Assembly (NCBI GenBank): GCA_937967705.1
Contig: CALCJG010000339.1
Location: 1-6,700, forward strand
DNA length: 6,700 nucleotides
Origin: an uncultured Spirochaetia bacterium
Lineage (GTDB): Bacteria; Spirochaetota; UBA4802; JAGODF01
Reading direction: 5' to 3'
In this document: positions 1 through 5,381 of the stretch, one piece after another
How positions within the stretch are numbered: the stretch's first letter is position 1
Layout of the letters: the number at the start of each line of letters is the position of its first letter
Position numbers and translations under genes: made by a program
Notes under the pieces: generated by a model
What the model saw: the letters and a program-made list of their open reading frames with translations, nothing else
What the model was told of the DNA's origin: nothing
Databases searched by the model: none

Positions 1-46
1 TTCATTTTTGTTGGTTCGGTTCATTTCCGGAGAATGTTTTTTTGTA

Positions 47-75
47 TTGTTTCCCGGGAGACAACAGATTATAAT
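47..75 (+). promoter_or_regulatory. Predicted sigma-70-type promoter for the UPF0316 gene
   Basis: A perfect -10 hexamer TATAAT (70-75) lies 17 bases downstream of TTGTTT (47-52), which matches the first three positions of the -35 consensus. Transcription would begin near base 82. That leaves almost no leader before the ATG at 84, but a normal leader before the ATGs at 141 and 177, which supports a downstream start for the gene. An imperfect palindrome, GTTTCCCGGGAGAC (49-62), overlaps the -35 element and spacer and could be an operator. The promoter is predicted by sequence pattern only. Confidence 0.5.
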
Positions 76-140
76 TATATCTGATGGATTGCTGTGATAT
101 GACAGTTAATCGGAAAACCAAGATATATGTGGAAAATAAT

Positions 141-716
141 ATGAATATAATATCCAATCATCAGGAAATAATTACGATGATTCTCATCTTTTTTGCACGC
201 ATTACTGATGTATCCCTTGGGACCATGCGCATCATATTGATATCCCGGGGGTACCGTTATGTCGCACCGCTGATTGGATTTGTTGAGATACTGATATGGT
301 TGATGGCCATTACAGAGGTGATGAAGAACCTGAACAGCATGACAAGTTATCTCATCTTTGCGGCGGGATTTGCGACAGGCAATTATGTGGGTATGCTGAT
401 AGAGTCCAAGATCGCCATAGGATATCAATCAATCAGAATAATCACCACAGAAAAGATGATGCTTCTGCCCATGGTTCTCAGGGATCAGGGCTTTGGTGTA
501 ACGACTGTGAAGGCGCAGGGGGCCAAAGGGGAGGTCATGATCATCTTTACAGTCGTGCCCCGACGCAAAACTTCCGAGGTTCTCGAAACAGTATTGACTC
601 TGGAACCCAAAGCTTTTGTGTCCATAGAGGATGTAAAGAGCCGCTATTCGGGTTTTTTTGTAAAAAACAGCGGTATTTATGAGACTTTCGGTCGATTGAT
701 AGGGAAAAAAAGATAA
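141..716 (+). CDS. UPF0316 / DUF2179-family integral membrane protein
   Basis: I recognise this as a UPF0316 protein (an N-terminal membrane domain followed by DUF2179), of the type represented by Bacillus YebE. Biochemical function is not established. With the start at 141 it has 191 residues, close to the family length. Three hydrophobic segments (about residues 11-33, 40-58 and 68-87) contain the family signatures ARITDVSLGT (19-28) and ESKIAIG (88-94). A soluble, probably cytoplasmic, alpha/beta domain follows at about 95-180. The frame is open back to an ATG at 84, but that start has no ribosome site and almost coincides with the predicted transcription start. The ATG at 141 is preceded by GGAAA, and the ATG at 177 by AGGAAA at 8 bases. 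I chose 141 because relatives usually have about ten residues before the LLIF-type helix; 177 is a real alternative. The gene is monocistronic, with a hairpin over its stop codon. Confidence 0.85.
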   Translation: MNIISNHQEIITMILIFFARITDVSLGTMRIILISRGYRYVAPLIGFVEILIWLMAITEVMKNLNSMTSYLIFAAGFATGNYVGMLIESKIAIGYQSIRIITTEKMMLLPMVLRDQGFGVTTVKAQGAKGEVMIIFTVVPRRKTSEVLETVLTLEPKAFVSIEDVKSRYSGFFVKNSGIYETFGRLIGKKR

Positions 717-760
717 TAAAACAATTTCTCTTGTTTGGGGCAGGAGAAATTGTTTTATTA
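714..760. terminator. Perfect 17-bp hairpin, probably a bidirectional terminator
   Basis: The left arm 714-730 and right arm 744-760 are exact reverse complements around a 13-base loop (731-743). The left arm begins with the TAA stop of the UPF0316 gene. On the minus strand the stem is followed by a T-rich run (complement of 701-713), the classic intrinsic-terminator layout, so it can end transcripts of the minus-strand small genes. On the plus strand the right arm is itself T-rich, but the sequence after it is A-rich, so termination of the UPF0316 transcript is plausible but less typical. Confidence 0.7.
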
Positions 761-778
761 TGAAAAAATTTATAAAGA

Positions 779-866
779 ATCAGGAACAGAGAGTTGTTGA
801 CTCTGGGGATTGAGGTGGGATTTTGAGGTGGTGTAGGGGTGATAACCCTGTTCCCTGATCTTTTTT
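779..866. other. Long-range inverted repeat with inner hairpins; possible structured RNA or terminator
   Basis: ATCAGGAACAG (779-789) pairs with CTGTTCCCTGAT (848-859) with a single bulged base, and six T residues follow at 861-866. Inside the enclosed 58 bases are two smaller pairings: AGAGT/ACTCT around TGTTG (790-804) and AGGG/CCCT (835-849, sharing its last two bases with the outer arm). A TATAAA sequence at 771-776 sits just upstream. The stretch is rich in GG runs and has no convincing protein frame. It could be a small plus-strand RNA, or a second terminator for the minus-strand genes, because the left flank is also U-rich when read on the minus strand. The structure is inferred by eye without energy calculation. 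Confidence 0.3.
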
Positions 867-874
867 CATGGGGA

Positions 875-1087
875 TCACAGTTCAGTAATGGCAAAGGTCT
901 CAACGGTTAAGGAGACTACCTGACCCTTGAACATCCTGATAATTTCATCGGTTTGTGGAAATCCCTTACCCGGTTTTTCCTGATAACCAGCATAATATTT
1001 CTTCCTTGGGGATGAATGTGATAATCGGTTCTTTTCCCCTGAATTTGAATAAAAAAGCGGAGAAGTTTGTTTTGCATATGGGTTCAT
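875..1087 (-). CDS. Small hypothetical protein (70 residues)
   Basis: I do not recognise this protein and assign no function. It is supported as a gene by a strong ribosome site, AAGGAG, four bases before its ATG, and by lying 72 bases downstream of the zinc-ribbon gene on the same strand behind a plausible promoter. The first half is polar and basic, rich in Ser, Lys and Tyr, and probably disordered. The second half ends in an alternating hydrophobic stretch (VVSLTVETFAITEL, residues 57-70) that could form beta strands. It has no cysteines, no signal peptide and no membrane segment. Two inverted repeats downstream (779-859 and 714-760) could end its transcript. It may be lineage-specific, and a spurious frame cannot be excluded. 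Confidence 0.5.
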   Translation of the reverse strand: MNPYAKQTSPLFYSNSGEKNRLSHSSPRKKYYAGYQEKPGKGFPQTDEIIRMFKGQVVSLTVETFAITEL

Positions 1088-1159
1088 AGCTCTCCTTAAA
1101 TTTGTTCTCTCAGTATTATGGTCAGATACAGTATTTCTGCCTCTGGTTTGTAAGGTTTG

Positions 1160-1291
1160 TCAGACATGACAAAGGGAGAAACCGCACCGAATACAGTAAT
1201 GGCATCCTCCTTCGGGAATAAGCCGCATCCCGCATTCCGGGCATATTTTCAGGGAAGCATCCCCCTTTGTTGTATTTGTTTCCATCTGCAT
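1160..1291 (-). CDS. Stand-alone zinc-ribbon microprotein (43 residues)
   Basis: This short frame encodes an almost pure zinc ribbon. The order is C17-x2-C20, then C30-x2-C33-x2-C36, then C41, with the motif CPECG at 17-21 and CGFSLC at 36-41. From memory of the family, this spacing resembles the C-terminal cysteine-rich tail of adenosylcobalamin-dependent (class II) ribonucleotide reductase NrdJ, which has CPxCG, EGC and CGxSxC elements. Here it stands alone with only about 16 residues in front. It may bind zinc and act as a small adaptor or redox partner, but that is inference. The start ATG at 1291 has GGGAGA about ten bases upstream; a second in-frame ATG lies at 1285 and a TTG at 1315. 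It begins roughly 20 bases after the predicted transcription start and probably heads a two-gene unit with the 70-residue gene. The dense cysteine pattern makes a chance frame unlikely. Confidence 0.7.
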   Translation of the reverse strand: MQMETNTTKGDASLKICPECGMRLIPEGGCHYCIRCGFSLCHV

Positions 1292-1319
1292 TTTTCTTTC
1301 ATCTCCCGCATACAATAGT

Positions 1320-1348
1320 ATAGTATATATATGTTAAGTATATTTCAA
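1320..1348 (-). promoter_or_regulatory. Predicted promoter for the zinc-ribbon / small-protein unit
   Basis: On the minus strand, TTGAAA (1348-1343) and TACTAT (1325-1320) are separated by 17 bases, in a strongly AT-rich tract. Transcription would start near 1313, about 20 bases before the zinc-ribbon ATG, leaving room for its GGGAGA ribosome site. Several overlapping TATACT-like hexamers nearby make the exact -10 uncertain. Confidence 0.45.
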
Positions 1349-1373
1349 GTATTTTTTCTCCCCTTTTAAAAAT

Positions 1374-1402
1374 TTTTTAACTTTCCCGTATTGTTATATA
1401 CT
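1374..1402 (+). promoter_or_regulatory. Possible promoter for the ClpX-like gene
   Basis: TATACT (1397-1402) is a good -10 sequence, with TTTTTA (1374-1379) 17 bases upstream as a weak -35. An alternative -10, TATAGT (1404-1409), has no convincing -35. The region is AT-rich and divergent from the minus-strand promoter at 1320-1348. Transcription would begin about 70 bases before the ATPase start. Confidence 0.3.
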
Positions 1403-1446
1403 CTATAGTAGGGTGCGAGCTGTATGAACCTGTGCAGTTCGAACGG

Positions 1447-1479
1447 ATGAAGAATTATATTAAGGAGAAAAAGAAGTAA
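1447..1479 (+). other. Short upstream reading frame overlapping the ATPase start
   Basis: ATG at 1447 opens a 10-codon frame (MKNYIKEKKK) whose TAA stop (1477-1479) shares its last base with the ATG of the ClpX-like gene (TAATG). The ATPase ribosome site AAGGAG (1462-1467) lies inside this frame and is 11 bases from the start, longer than usual, so coupling by terminating ribosomes is conceivable. The same frame stays open upstream to a stop at 1378-1380 and there reads like protein (residues such as ELYEPVQFER). It could therefore be the tail of a decayed gene. No ribosome site precedes ATG 1447, so translation is uncertain. Confidence 0.2.
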
Positions 1480-2963
1480 TGGCTAAACCTGTCTACGATC
1501 CCAACAACGAGTTGGAAGAAATATTAAAAAAGGAATTCGGTGAAGAGGCCCAGGCAAATCCGGAACGGGTGGGCAATAAAGCGGGAAGAGCCACGGACAA
1601 GACCGATCTTAACTTTGACATCAAGCCCGAGGAACTGGAAAGCTATCTCAACCGATATGTGATTGGCCAGGAAGAGGCGGTGGAGGTGATAGCCACTAAG
1701 GTGTGTACGCACTTTAACCGCATGCGTCTGGAAAATTCCATGCCTGAGGAAGAGCGCATACTGGGGAACATAAAGAGCAACATGCTCCTAGTGGGGCCGA
1801 CCGGTGTGGGGAAAACCTATATCATCAAGCTCATTGCCAAGAGAATCGGCGTGCCCTTCGTCAAGGCTGATGCTACGAAGTTTAGCGAAACCGGCTATGT
1901 GGGAGGGGATGTGGAGGATCTGGTGCGGGAACTGGTCCATGAAGCGGATGGCGATCTGGCCAAAGCCGAATACGGTATCATCTATCTCGATGAGATAGAT
2001 AAGATCGCTTCATCGGGAAACCTGTTCGGCCCCGATGTGTCCCGCACCGGTGTCCAGAGAAACCTTCTGAAGCTGATGGAGGAGGCGGAGGTGGACCTGA
2101 AAACCCCCCATGATCTCGCATCGCAGGTGGAGGCGGCCATGGAAGCCCAGCGGACGGGCAAGGTGACCCGCCGAAAGATAAATACCCGTAATATCCTCTT
2201 CATTGTTTCAGGGGCTTTCGGAGGGCTTGCGGATATCATCAAGCGACGGATGAACATGCAGGCCATAGGTTTTGAAAAGGCAAATGTCCAGGGGCAGGCG
2301 GAGCTGCAGAACATTTTGAAAATGGTAAGGACGGAGGATCTGATCCAGTTCGGGTTTGAGTCGGAGTTCATTGGACGTCTGCCGGTTACCGTGGTGCTCA
2401 ATGATCTCGATCAGGAGGGGCTGTTCCGTATCCTGAAGAATAAATACAGCACCGTTGTTCTGGGGAAGAAACTCGATTTCCGCGCTTACGGTATTGATCT
2501 CGATTTTAATGATGATGCCTTCCGTATTCTGGCCGAAAGGGCCTACAGGGAAAAAACCGGAGCCAGGGGGCTTTTAAGCGTTTTCGAAAAGACTCTGATC
2601 AAGTTTGAGAAGACTCTCCCATCCACTGAGATCCGTAAACTCATGGTAGACCGGGAACTGGTGGAGCAGGGTGATGAAGTGCTGCATCGTCTGCTCGTCA
2701 GCGATGGCATCAAGAATTTTCAGAAGGAGTTTCTCCTTCAGCACGGGGTTTATCTCGAATTTGAGCGGGAGGCCATGGATAAGCTGGAAACAAGATCGCG
2801 GGAGACCAGAAGGAGCATCAAACAGGTATGCCAGGATCTGTTCCATGACTATCATTACGGGATCAAGCTCATGGGCCTGGAAAGCTTCCGCATACCTGCT
2901 GAAGCTGTGGACAGACCCGCGGAATATCTTGAAAGCTACATCAAAACGAACTATAAGAAATGA
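1479..2963 (+). CDS. ClpX-like AAA+ protein unfoldase lacking the zinc-binding domain
   Basis: This 494-residue cytoplasmic ATPase belongs to the Clp/Hsp100 family of AAA+ unfoldases. Visible elements are Walker A GPTGVGKT (106-113), pore loop GYVG (139-142), Walker B IIYLDEID (167-174), the DVS-x2-GVQ segment (186-193), sensor-1 region NILFIVSGAF (238-247), an IGF tripeptide (263-265), arginine finger in EFIGRLPV (296-303, R300) and sensor 2 in GARG (361-364, R363). IGF at this position is the loop by which ClpX docks on ClpP, so a protease partner is plausible. Unlike ClpX it has no N-terminal four-cysteine zinc domain, carries a longer charged segment (about 205-236) where ClpX has its RKH loop, and has a C-terminal extension of about 120 residues. 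ATKFSETGYVG (132-142) reads like HslU, but the short Walker A-B distance leaves no room for the HslU I-domain. AAGGAG lies 11 bases upstream. The stop overlaps the next gene. Substrates are unknown. Confidence 0.88.
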   Translation: MAKPVYDPNNELEEILKKEFGEEAQANPERVGNKAGRATDKTDLNFDIKPEELESYLNRYVIGQEEAVEVIATKVCTHFNRMRLENSMPEEERILGNIKSNMLLVGPTGVGKTYIIKLIAKRIGVPFVKADATKFSETGYVGGDVEDLVRELVHEADGDLAKAEYGIIYLDEIDKIASSGNLFGPDVSRTGVQRNLLKLMEEAEVDLKTPHDLASQVEAAMEAQRTGKVTRRKINTRNILFIVSGAFGGLADIIKRRMNMQAIGFEKANVQGQAELQNILKMVRTEDLIQFGFESEFIGRLPVTVVLNDLDQEGLFRILKNKYSTVVLGKKLDFRAYGIDLDFNDDAFRILAERAYREKTGARGLLSVFEKTLIKFEKTLPSTEIRKLMVDRELVEQGDEVLHRLLVSDGIKNFQKEFLLQHGVYLEFEREAMDKLETRSRETRRSIKQVCQDLFHDYHYGIKLMGLESFRIPAEAVDRPAEYLESYIKTNYKK

Positions 2964-3670
2964 AATCCTTCCTGAAGATCGCCCACCGGGGGTATTCGGA
3001 AAATTTCCCCGAGAATACCCTCCTCGCTTTCCGTAAGGCGTTGGAGTTCGGTGCAGATATGATCGAACTGGATGTCCATCTCTCCCGGGATGGTTATTTG
3101 GTGGTCATCCATGATGATGAAGTGGACAGGACCTCCGACGGCAAAGGGATGGTCAAAGATTTGACTCTCAGAGAACTCCGGGAGTTGAATTTCAACTTCA
3201 CGGGCTGTCCCGAATCCGTTCATGAGCCGATCCCCCTCCTGGAGGATGTGCTGGATCTGGTTAAGGGCCGGGCGCTGTTGAATATTGAATTGAAGACATG
3301 CCCTGTCAAGTATCCGGACATCGAGCAGGCGGTTGCGGATCTGGTCAGGCGCGCTGATTATGGGGGGTCTGTGATCGTTTCCGCTTTCGATCATTATGCT
3401 CTGCTGCGCATGAGGCAGATCTGCCCGTCAATAAAGAGGGGTATGCTCTATGACTCCATCTGGACAACCTTCCGCCAGGAAGTAGAGGCCTTGGAGGTCT
3501 ATTCCGTCCATCCCTCGGTTGCCACAGCGTTTCCGGAGCATCTCATCTGGGCCAGCGAGAGGGGCTGTAAGATATACCCCTGGGTGGCCCGGGACCGGAA
3601 AACCATCGAGGATCTTAAAAAAAACCTGCCGATAGATGGAATTATGGTAAACAATCTGCTCCTCTTTTAA
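2960..3670 (+). CDS. Glycerophosphodiester phosphodiesterase (GDPD family)
   Basis: A 236-residue single-domain GDPD enzyme of UgpQ-like size. Family members hydrolyse glycerophosphodiesters from phospholipid turnover to glycerol-3-phosphate and an alcohol, on a metal-dependent TIM barrel. The signature residues are present: HRG (9-11) with ENFPENT (14-20), E36 and D38 in ELDVHLSRDG, HD at 51-52 (the second catalytic histidine), and IELK (109-112) with metal ligand E110. The C-terminal part has PWVARD (207-212), in place of the more common W-T-V-N, and DGIMVNN (226-232). There is no signal peptide, so the enzyme should be cytoplasmic. Its ATG overlaps the ATPase stop in ATGA, implying translational coupling. 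The exact substrate head group cannot be read from the sequence. Confidence 0.93.
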   Translation: MKSFLKIAHRGYSENFPENTLLAFRKALEFGADMIELDVHLSRDGYLVVIHDDEVDRTSDGKGMVKDLTLRELRELNFNFTGCPESVHEPIPLLEDVLDLVKGRALLNIELKTCPVKYPDIEQAVADLVRRADYGGSVIVSAFDHYALLRMRQICPSIKRGMLYDSIWTTFRQEVEALEVYSVHPSVATAFPEHLIWASERGCKIYPWVARDRKTIEDLKKNLPIDGIMVNNLLLF

Positions 3671-3759
3671 AAAATCATTGAAAAATATTACTAATTACTC
3701 CTTTGTGTTATCAAATCGGCCCTATTCCCCGGGCTACCACATGTCTGAACGAGGCTCCC

Positions 3760-4575
3760 ATGAAACGGATCGCGGCATTATCAGTTCTTCTATCCCTGCT
3801 CTTATCAATATCCCTGGCCCATGCCCAGAAAAAAGCCCCTGAAACGCCGGTAAAACCGGCTCAGAAGGAACAGCTTACAAAAGCGGGGGGTGATGCGGCT
3901 CCGCCATCCAATCCCTCCGAAAAGAAGGAGAAGGCTTTTGCGGACGGCAAATCCACGTCGCTCTTTGATCTCTTCCGCAAGGGCGGGCCCTTCATGTGGC
4001 CCATACTCATCCTGGCTGCCATCGGCATGGGGTTCATCATTGAACGGTTTTTACACTTCCGCAAAGCCCGGTTGAATCCTCAGGAACTCATTGCAGAGCT
4101 GGAGAAGACCCTGGAAGAGGGTACCCTGGCGGATGTGGAGAAGATCTGCGCCGGACGCCATCAGCTCTTCTCCCGAATCATCCTGAAGGGGCTGAAGATG
4201 CGTACCCTGGGGTACGAACAGGTGGAAAAGGCAATCTCCATATCCGCCTCCATAGAGGTGGCCATATTGGAAAAGGGGCTTAACATCATTTCCGCTGCGG
4301 GGAATCTGGCGCCTCTCCTGGGTTTTCTGGGAACAGTTTCCGGAATGATAACCGCCTTCAGCAATATTGCTGCCGCGGATCAGGTCAATGCCCGCCTCGT
4401 TGCGGGGGGCATTGAAGAGGCCCTCATCACCACCGCAGCCGGCCTTATTGTGGCCATCCCCCTTCTGGCTTTTTATAACTATTTCGTTCATCGGATCGAA
4501 GTGTTCACGGCCGAGGTGGAGCGGGTTTCCGCGGATATCCTGGAGAAGATGGTGGAAAGCCGTGCTCAGGATTAG
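3760..4575 (+). CDS. exbB: ExbB/TolQ/MotA-family proton channel with signal peptide and extended periplasmic N-terminus
   Basis: This is the proton-channel scaffold of a TonB energising complex in the inner membrane. The 271-residue product begins with a classic signal peptide (1-22; likely cleavage after AHA, before Q23). A Lys/Pro/Glu-rich, probably disordered periplasmic stretch follows (24-67), then TM1 in GGPFMWPILILAAIGMGFI (75-93). A cytoplasmic helical domain (about 100-172) precedes TM2 (about 174-203, with the family motif GNLAPLLGFLGTVSGMI at 181-197) and TM3 (about 216-243, with EEALITTAAGLIVAIP). The start at 3760 is favoured over an in-frame TTG at 3703 because GAGG lies five bases upstream and the signal peptide begins there. 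The 89 bases before it are AT-rich and probably hold the operon promoter, but I see no clear -35/-10 pair. The gene overlaps exbD1 by 14 bases. ExbB is favoured over TolQ because TonB closes the operon. Confidence 0.9.
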   Translation: MKRIAALSVLLSLLLSISLAHAQKKAPETPVKPAQKEQLTKAGGDAAPPSNPSEKKEKAFADGKSTSLFDLFRKGGPFMWPILILAAIGMGFIIERFLHFRKARLNPQELIAELEKTLEEGTLADVEKICAGRHQLFSRIILKGLKMRTLGYEQVEKAISISASIEVAILEKGLNIISAAGNLAPLLGFLGTVSGMITAFSNIAAADQVNARLVAGGIEEALITTAAGLIVAIPLLAFYNYFVHRIEVFTAEVERVSADILEKMVESRAQD

Positions 4576-4969
4576 AAAATCGGCCAAGGTGGCCACAGAG
4601 TTTTCCCTGGCTTCCATGTCGGACATCGCTTTTCTCCTCATAATCTTTTTCATGGTGACCTCGGTGTTTACCCTGAAGGACGGCCTGCATCTGACCCTCC
4701 CGGACAAGAATAAAAAGCCGGTGATGGTGGCCACGAAAAACGTCCTCACGATAGGGGTGGAGGGAGAGGGACAGTTAAAACTCAATGATAAACCCATCAT
4801 GAGGGAAAAACTGGAAGAGCGTATCAGGGAGGAAATGCGGTCCAATCCGGAGGTTTTTGTCCTGCTGAAGATATCCAGCAGGGTCAGGTACGATCTGGCG
4901 GTGGATGTGATAGACACCGTCAAGTATTCGGGGATTAAAAAACTGACCATACGCATGGCGGAAAAATAA
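4562..4969 (+). CDS. exbD: ExbD/TolR-family energy transducer, first copy
   Basis: A 135-residue ExbD: a short basic cytoplasmic N-terminus, one transmembrane helix (about 21-37) and a periplasmic domain. The helix opens with SMSDIAFLLIIFFMV (18-32), and D21 corresponds to the essential proton-conducting aspartate of ExbD. I chose the GTG start at 4562 because it gives the standard N-terminus LRIRKSAK; the frame is open further upstream, but only inside exbB. A GGTGGAAAG sequence lies just upstream of the GTG. The start lies inside exbB with a 14-base overlap, suggesting coupled translation and fixed stoichiometry. The periplasmic part (about 45-135) contains the usual alternating strands and a C-terminal VIDTVKYSGIKKLTI element (117-131). 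Confidence 0.9.
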   Translation: MLRIRKSAKVATEFSLASMSDIAFLLIIFFMVTSVFTLKDGLHLTLPDKNKKPVMVATKNVLTIGVEGEGQLKLNDKPIMREKLEERIREEMRSNPEVFVLLKISSRVRYDLAVDVIDTVKYSGIKKLTIRMAEK

Positions 4970-4973
4970 ATCC

Positions 4974-5381
4974 ATGAAGATATTGAGAAAGAAAACATCG
5001 ATGTCCCTTATCCCTTTACCCTCAATGGCGGATATCGCCTTTCTGCTCCTGATCTTTTTCATGGTTTCGAGCATACTCGAAATGGAGAAGGAGATCCCCA
5101 TCAACCTTCCGGAATCCAGGATCTCCATGACGGAATCGACCAAATACATGAACGTCTGGATGAACCCCGCCGGGGACACTTTTGTAAACGGAGAAAAGGT
5201 AAAGCTGGAGAAGCTTTATCTCTACGCCAAATACAAAGTTACGGCCAATCCCGATGTCAAGGCCCTCATCAGTGCGGATCGGAGCCTGCCTTTCAAGTAC
5301 GTCAATAGTGTCATGGAGGTCATGCGGGACGCGGGGATTTACAACATTGTGTTCGTCAGCAAGAAGAAGAAAAAAGAATGA
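4974..5381 (+). CDS. exbD: ExbD/TolR-family energy transducer, second copy
   Basis: A second ExbD, also 135 residues, starts four bases after the first ends. Its helix motif SMADIAFLLLIFFMVSS (17-33) keeps the key aspartate as D20. The N-terminus is basic (MKILRKK) and the periplasmic domain contains a KALISADRSLPFKYVNSVM stretch (97-115) typical of ExbD. The two copies are clearly related around the helix but differ strongly in their periplasmic domains, so they are an old duplication rather than a recent one. ExbD works as a dimer inside an ExbB pentamer, so a heterodimer of the two copies is possible but unproven. GGAAAAA sits about ten bases before the ATG. The stop overlaps the tonB start in ATGA. 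Confidence 0.9.
   Translation: MKILRKKTSMSLIPLPSMADIAFLLLIFFMVSSILEMEKEIPINLPESRISMTESTKYMNVWMNPAGDTFVNGEKVKLEKLYLYAKYKVTANPDVKALISADRSLPFKYVNSVMEVMRDAGIYNIVFVSKKKKKE

Noticed and set aside
547..903. Minus-strand open frame of 118 codons overlapping the UPF0316 3' end and the hairpins
   Set aside because: It runs through both inverted repeats and antisense to a conserved protein, and no domain is visible. The intergenic structures explain the region better.
1437..1444. Eight-base palindrome GTTCGAAC upstream of the ATPase gene
   Set aside because: It is too short and isolated to distinguish from chance.
1982..2401. Minus-strand open frame opposite the ClpX-like gene
   Set aside because: It is antisense to the conserved AAA+ core, and its composition is explained by the codons of the real gene.
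1479..2963. Assignment of the ATPase as HslU
   Set aside because: The HslU-like stretch near the pore loop is short, the distance from Walker A to Walker B leaves no space for the I-domain, and no hslV is adjacent. The IGF tripeptide favours the ClpX branch.
2951..3394. Minus-strand open frame opposite the GDPD gene
   Set aside because: The + strand frame has all GDPD catalytic motifs, whereas the antisense frame shows no family signature.
4367..4561. Upstream extension of exbD1 to an ATG at 4367
   Set aside because: The extra 65 codons lie wholly inside exbB, in another frame, and are unlike any ExbD N-terminus. The GTG at 4562 gives the normal protein.
4051..4998. Long minus-strand open frame (315 codons) opposite exbB and exbD1
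   Set aside because: It lies antisense to two well-supported genes, has no ribosome site or recognisable domain, and is a shadow of their codon bias.
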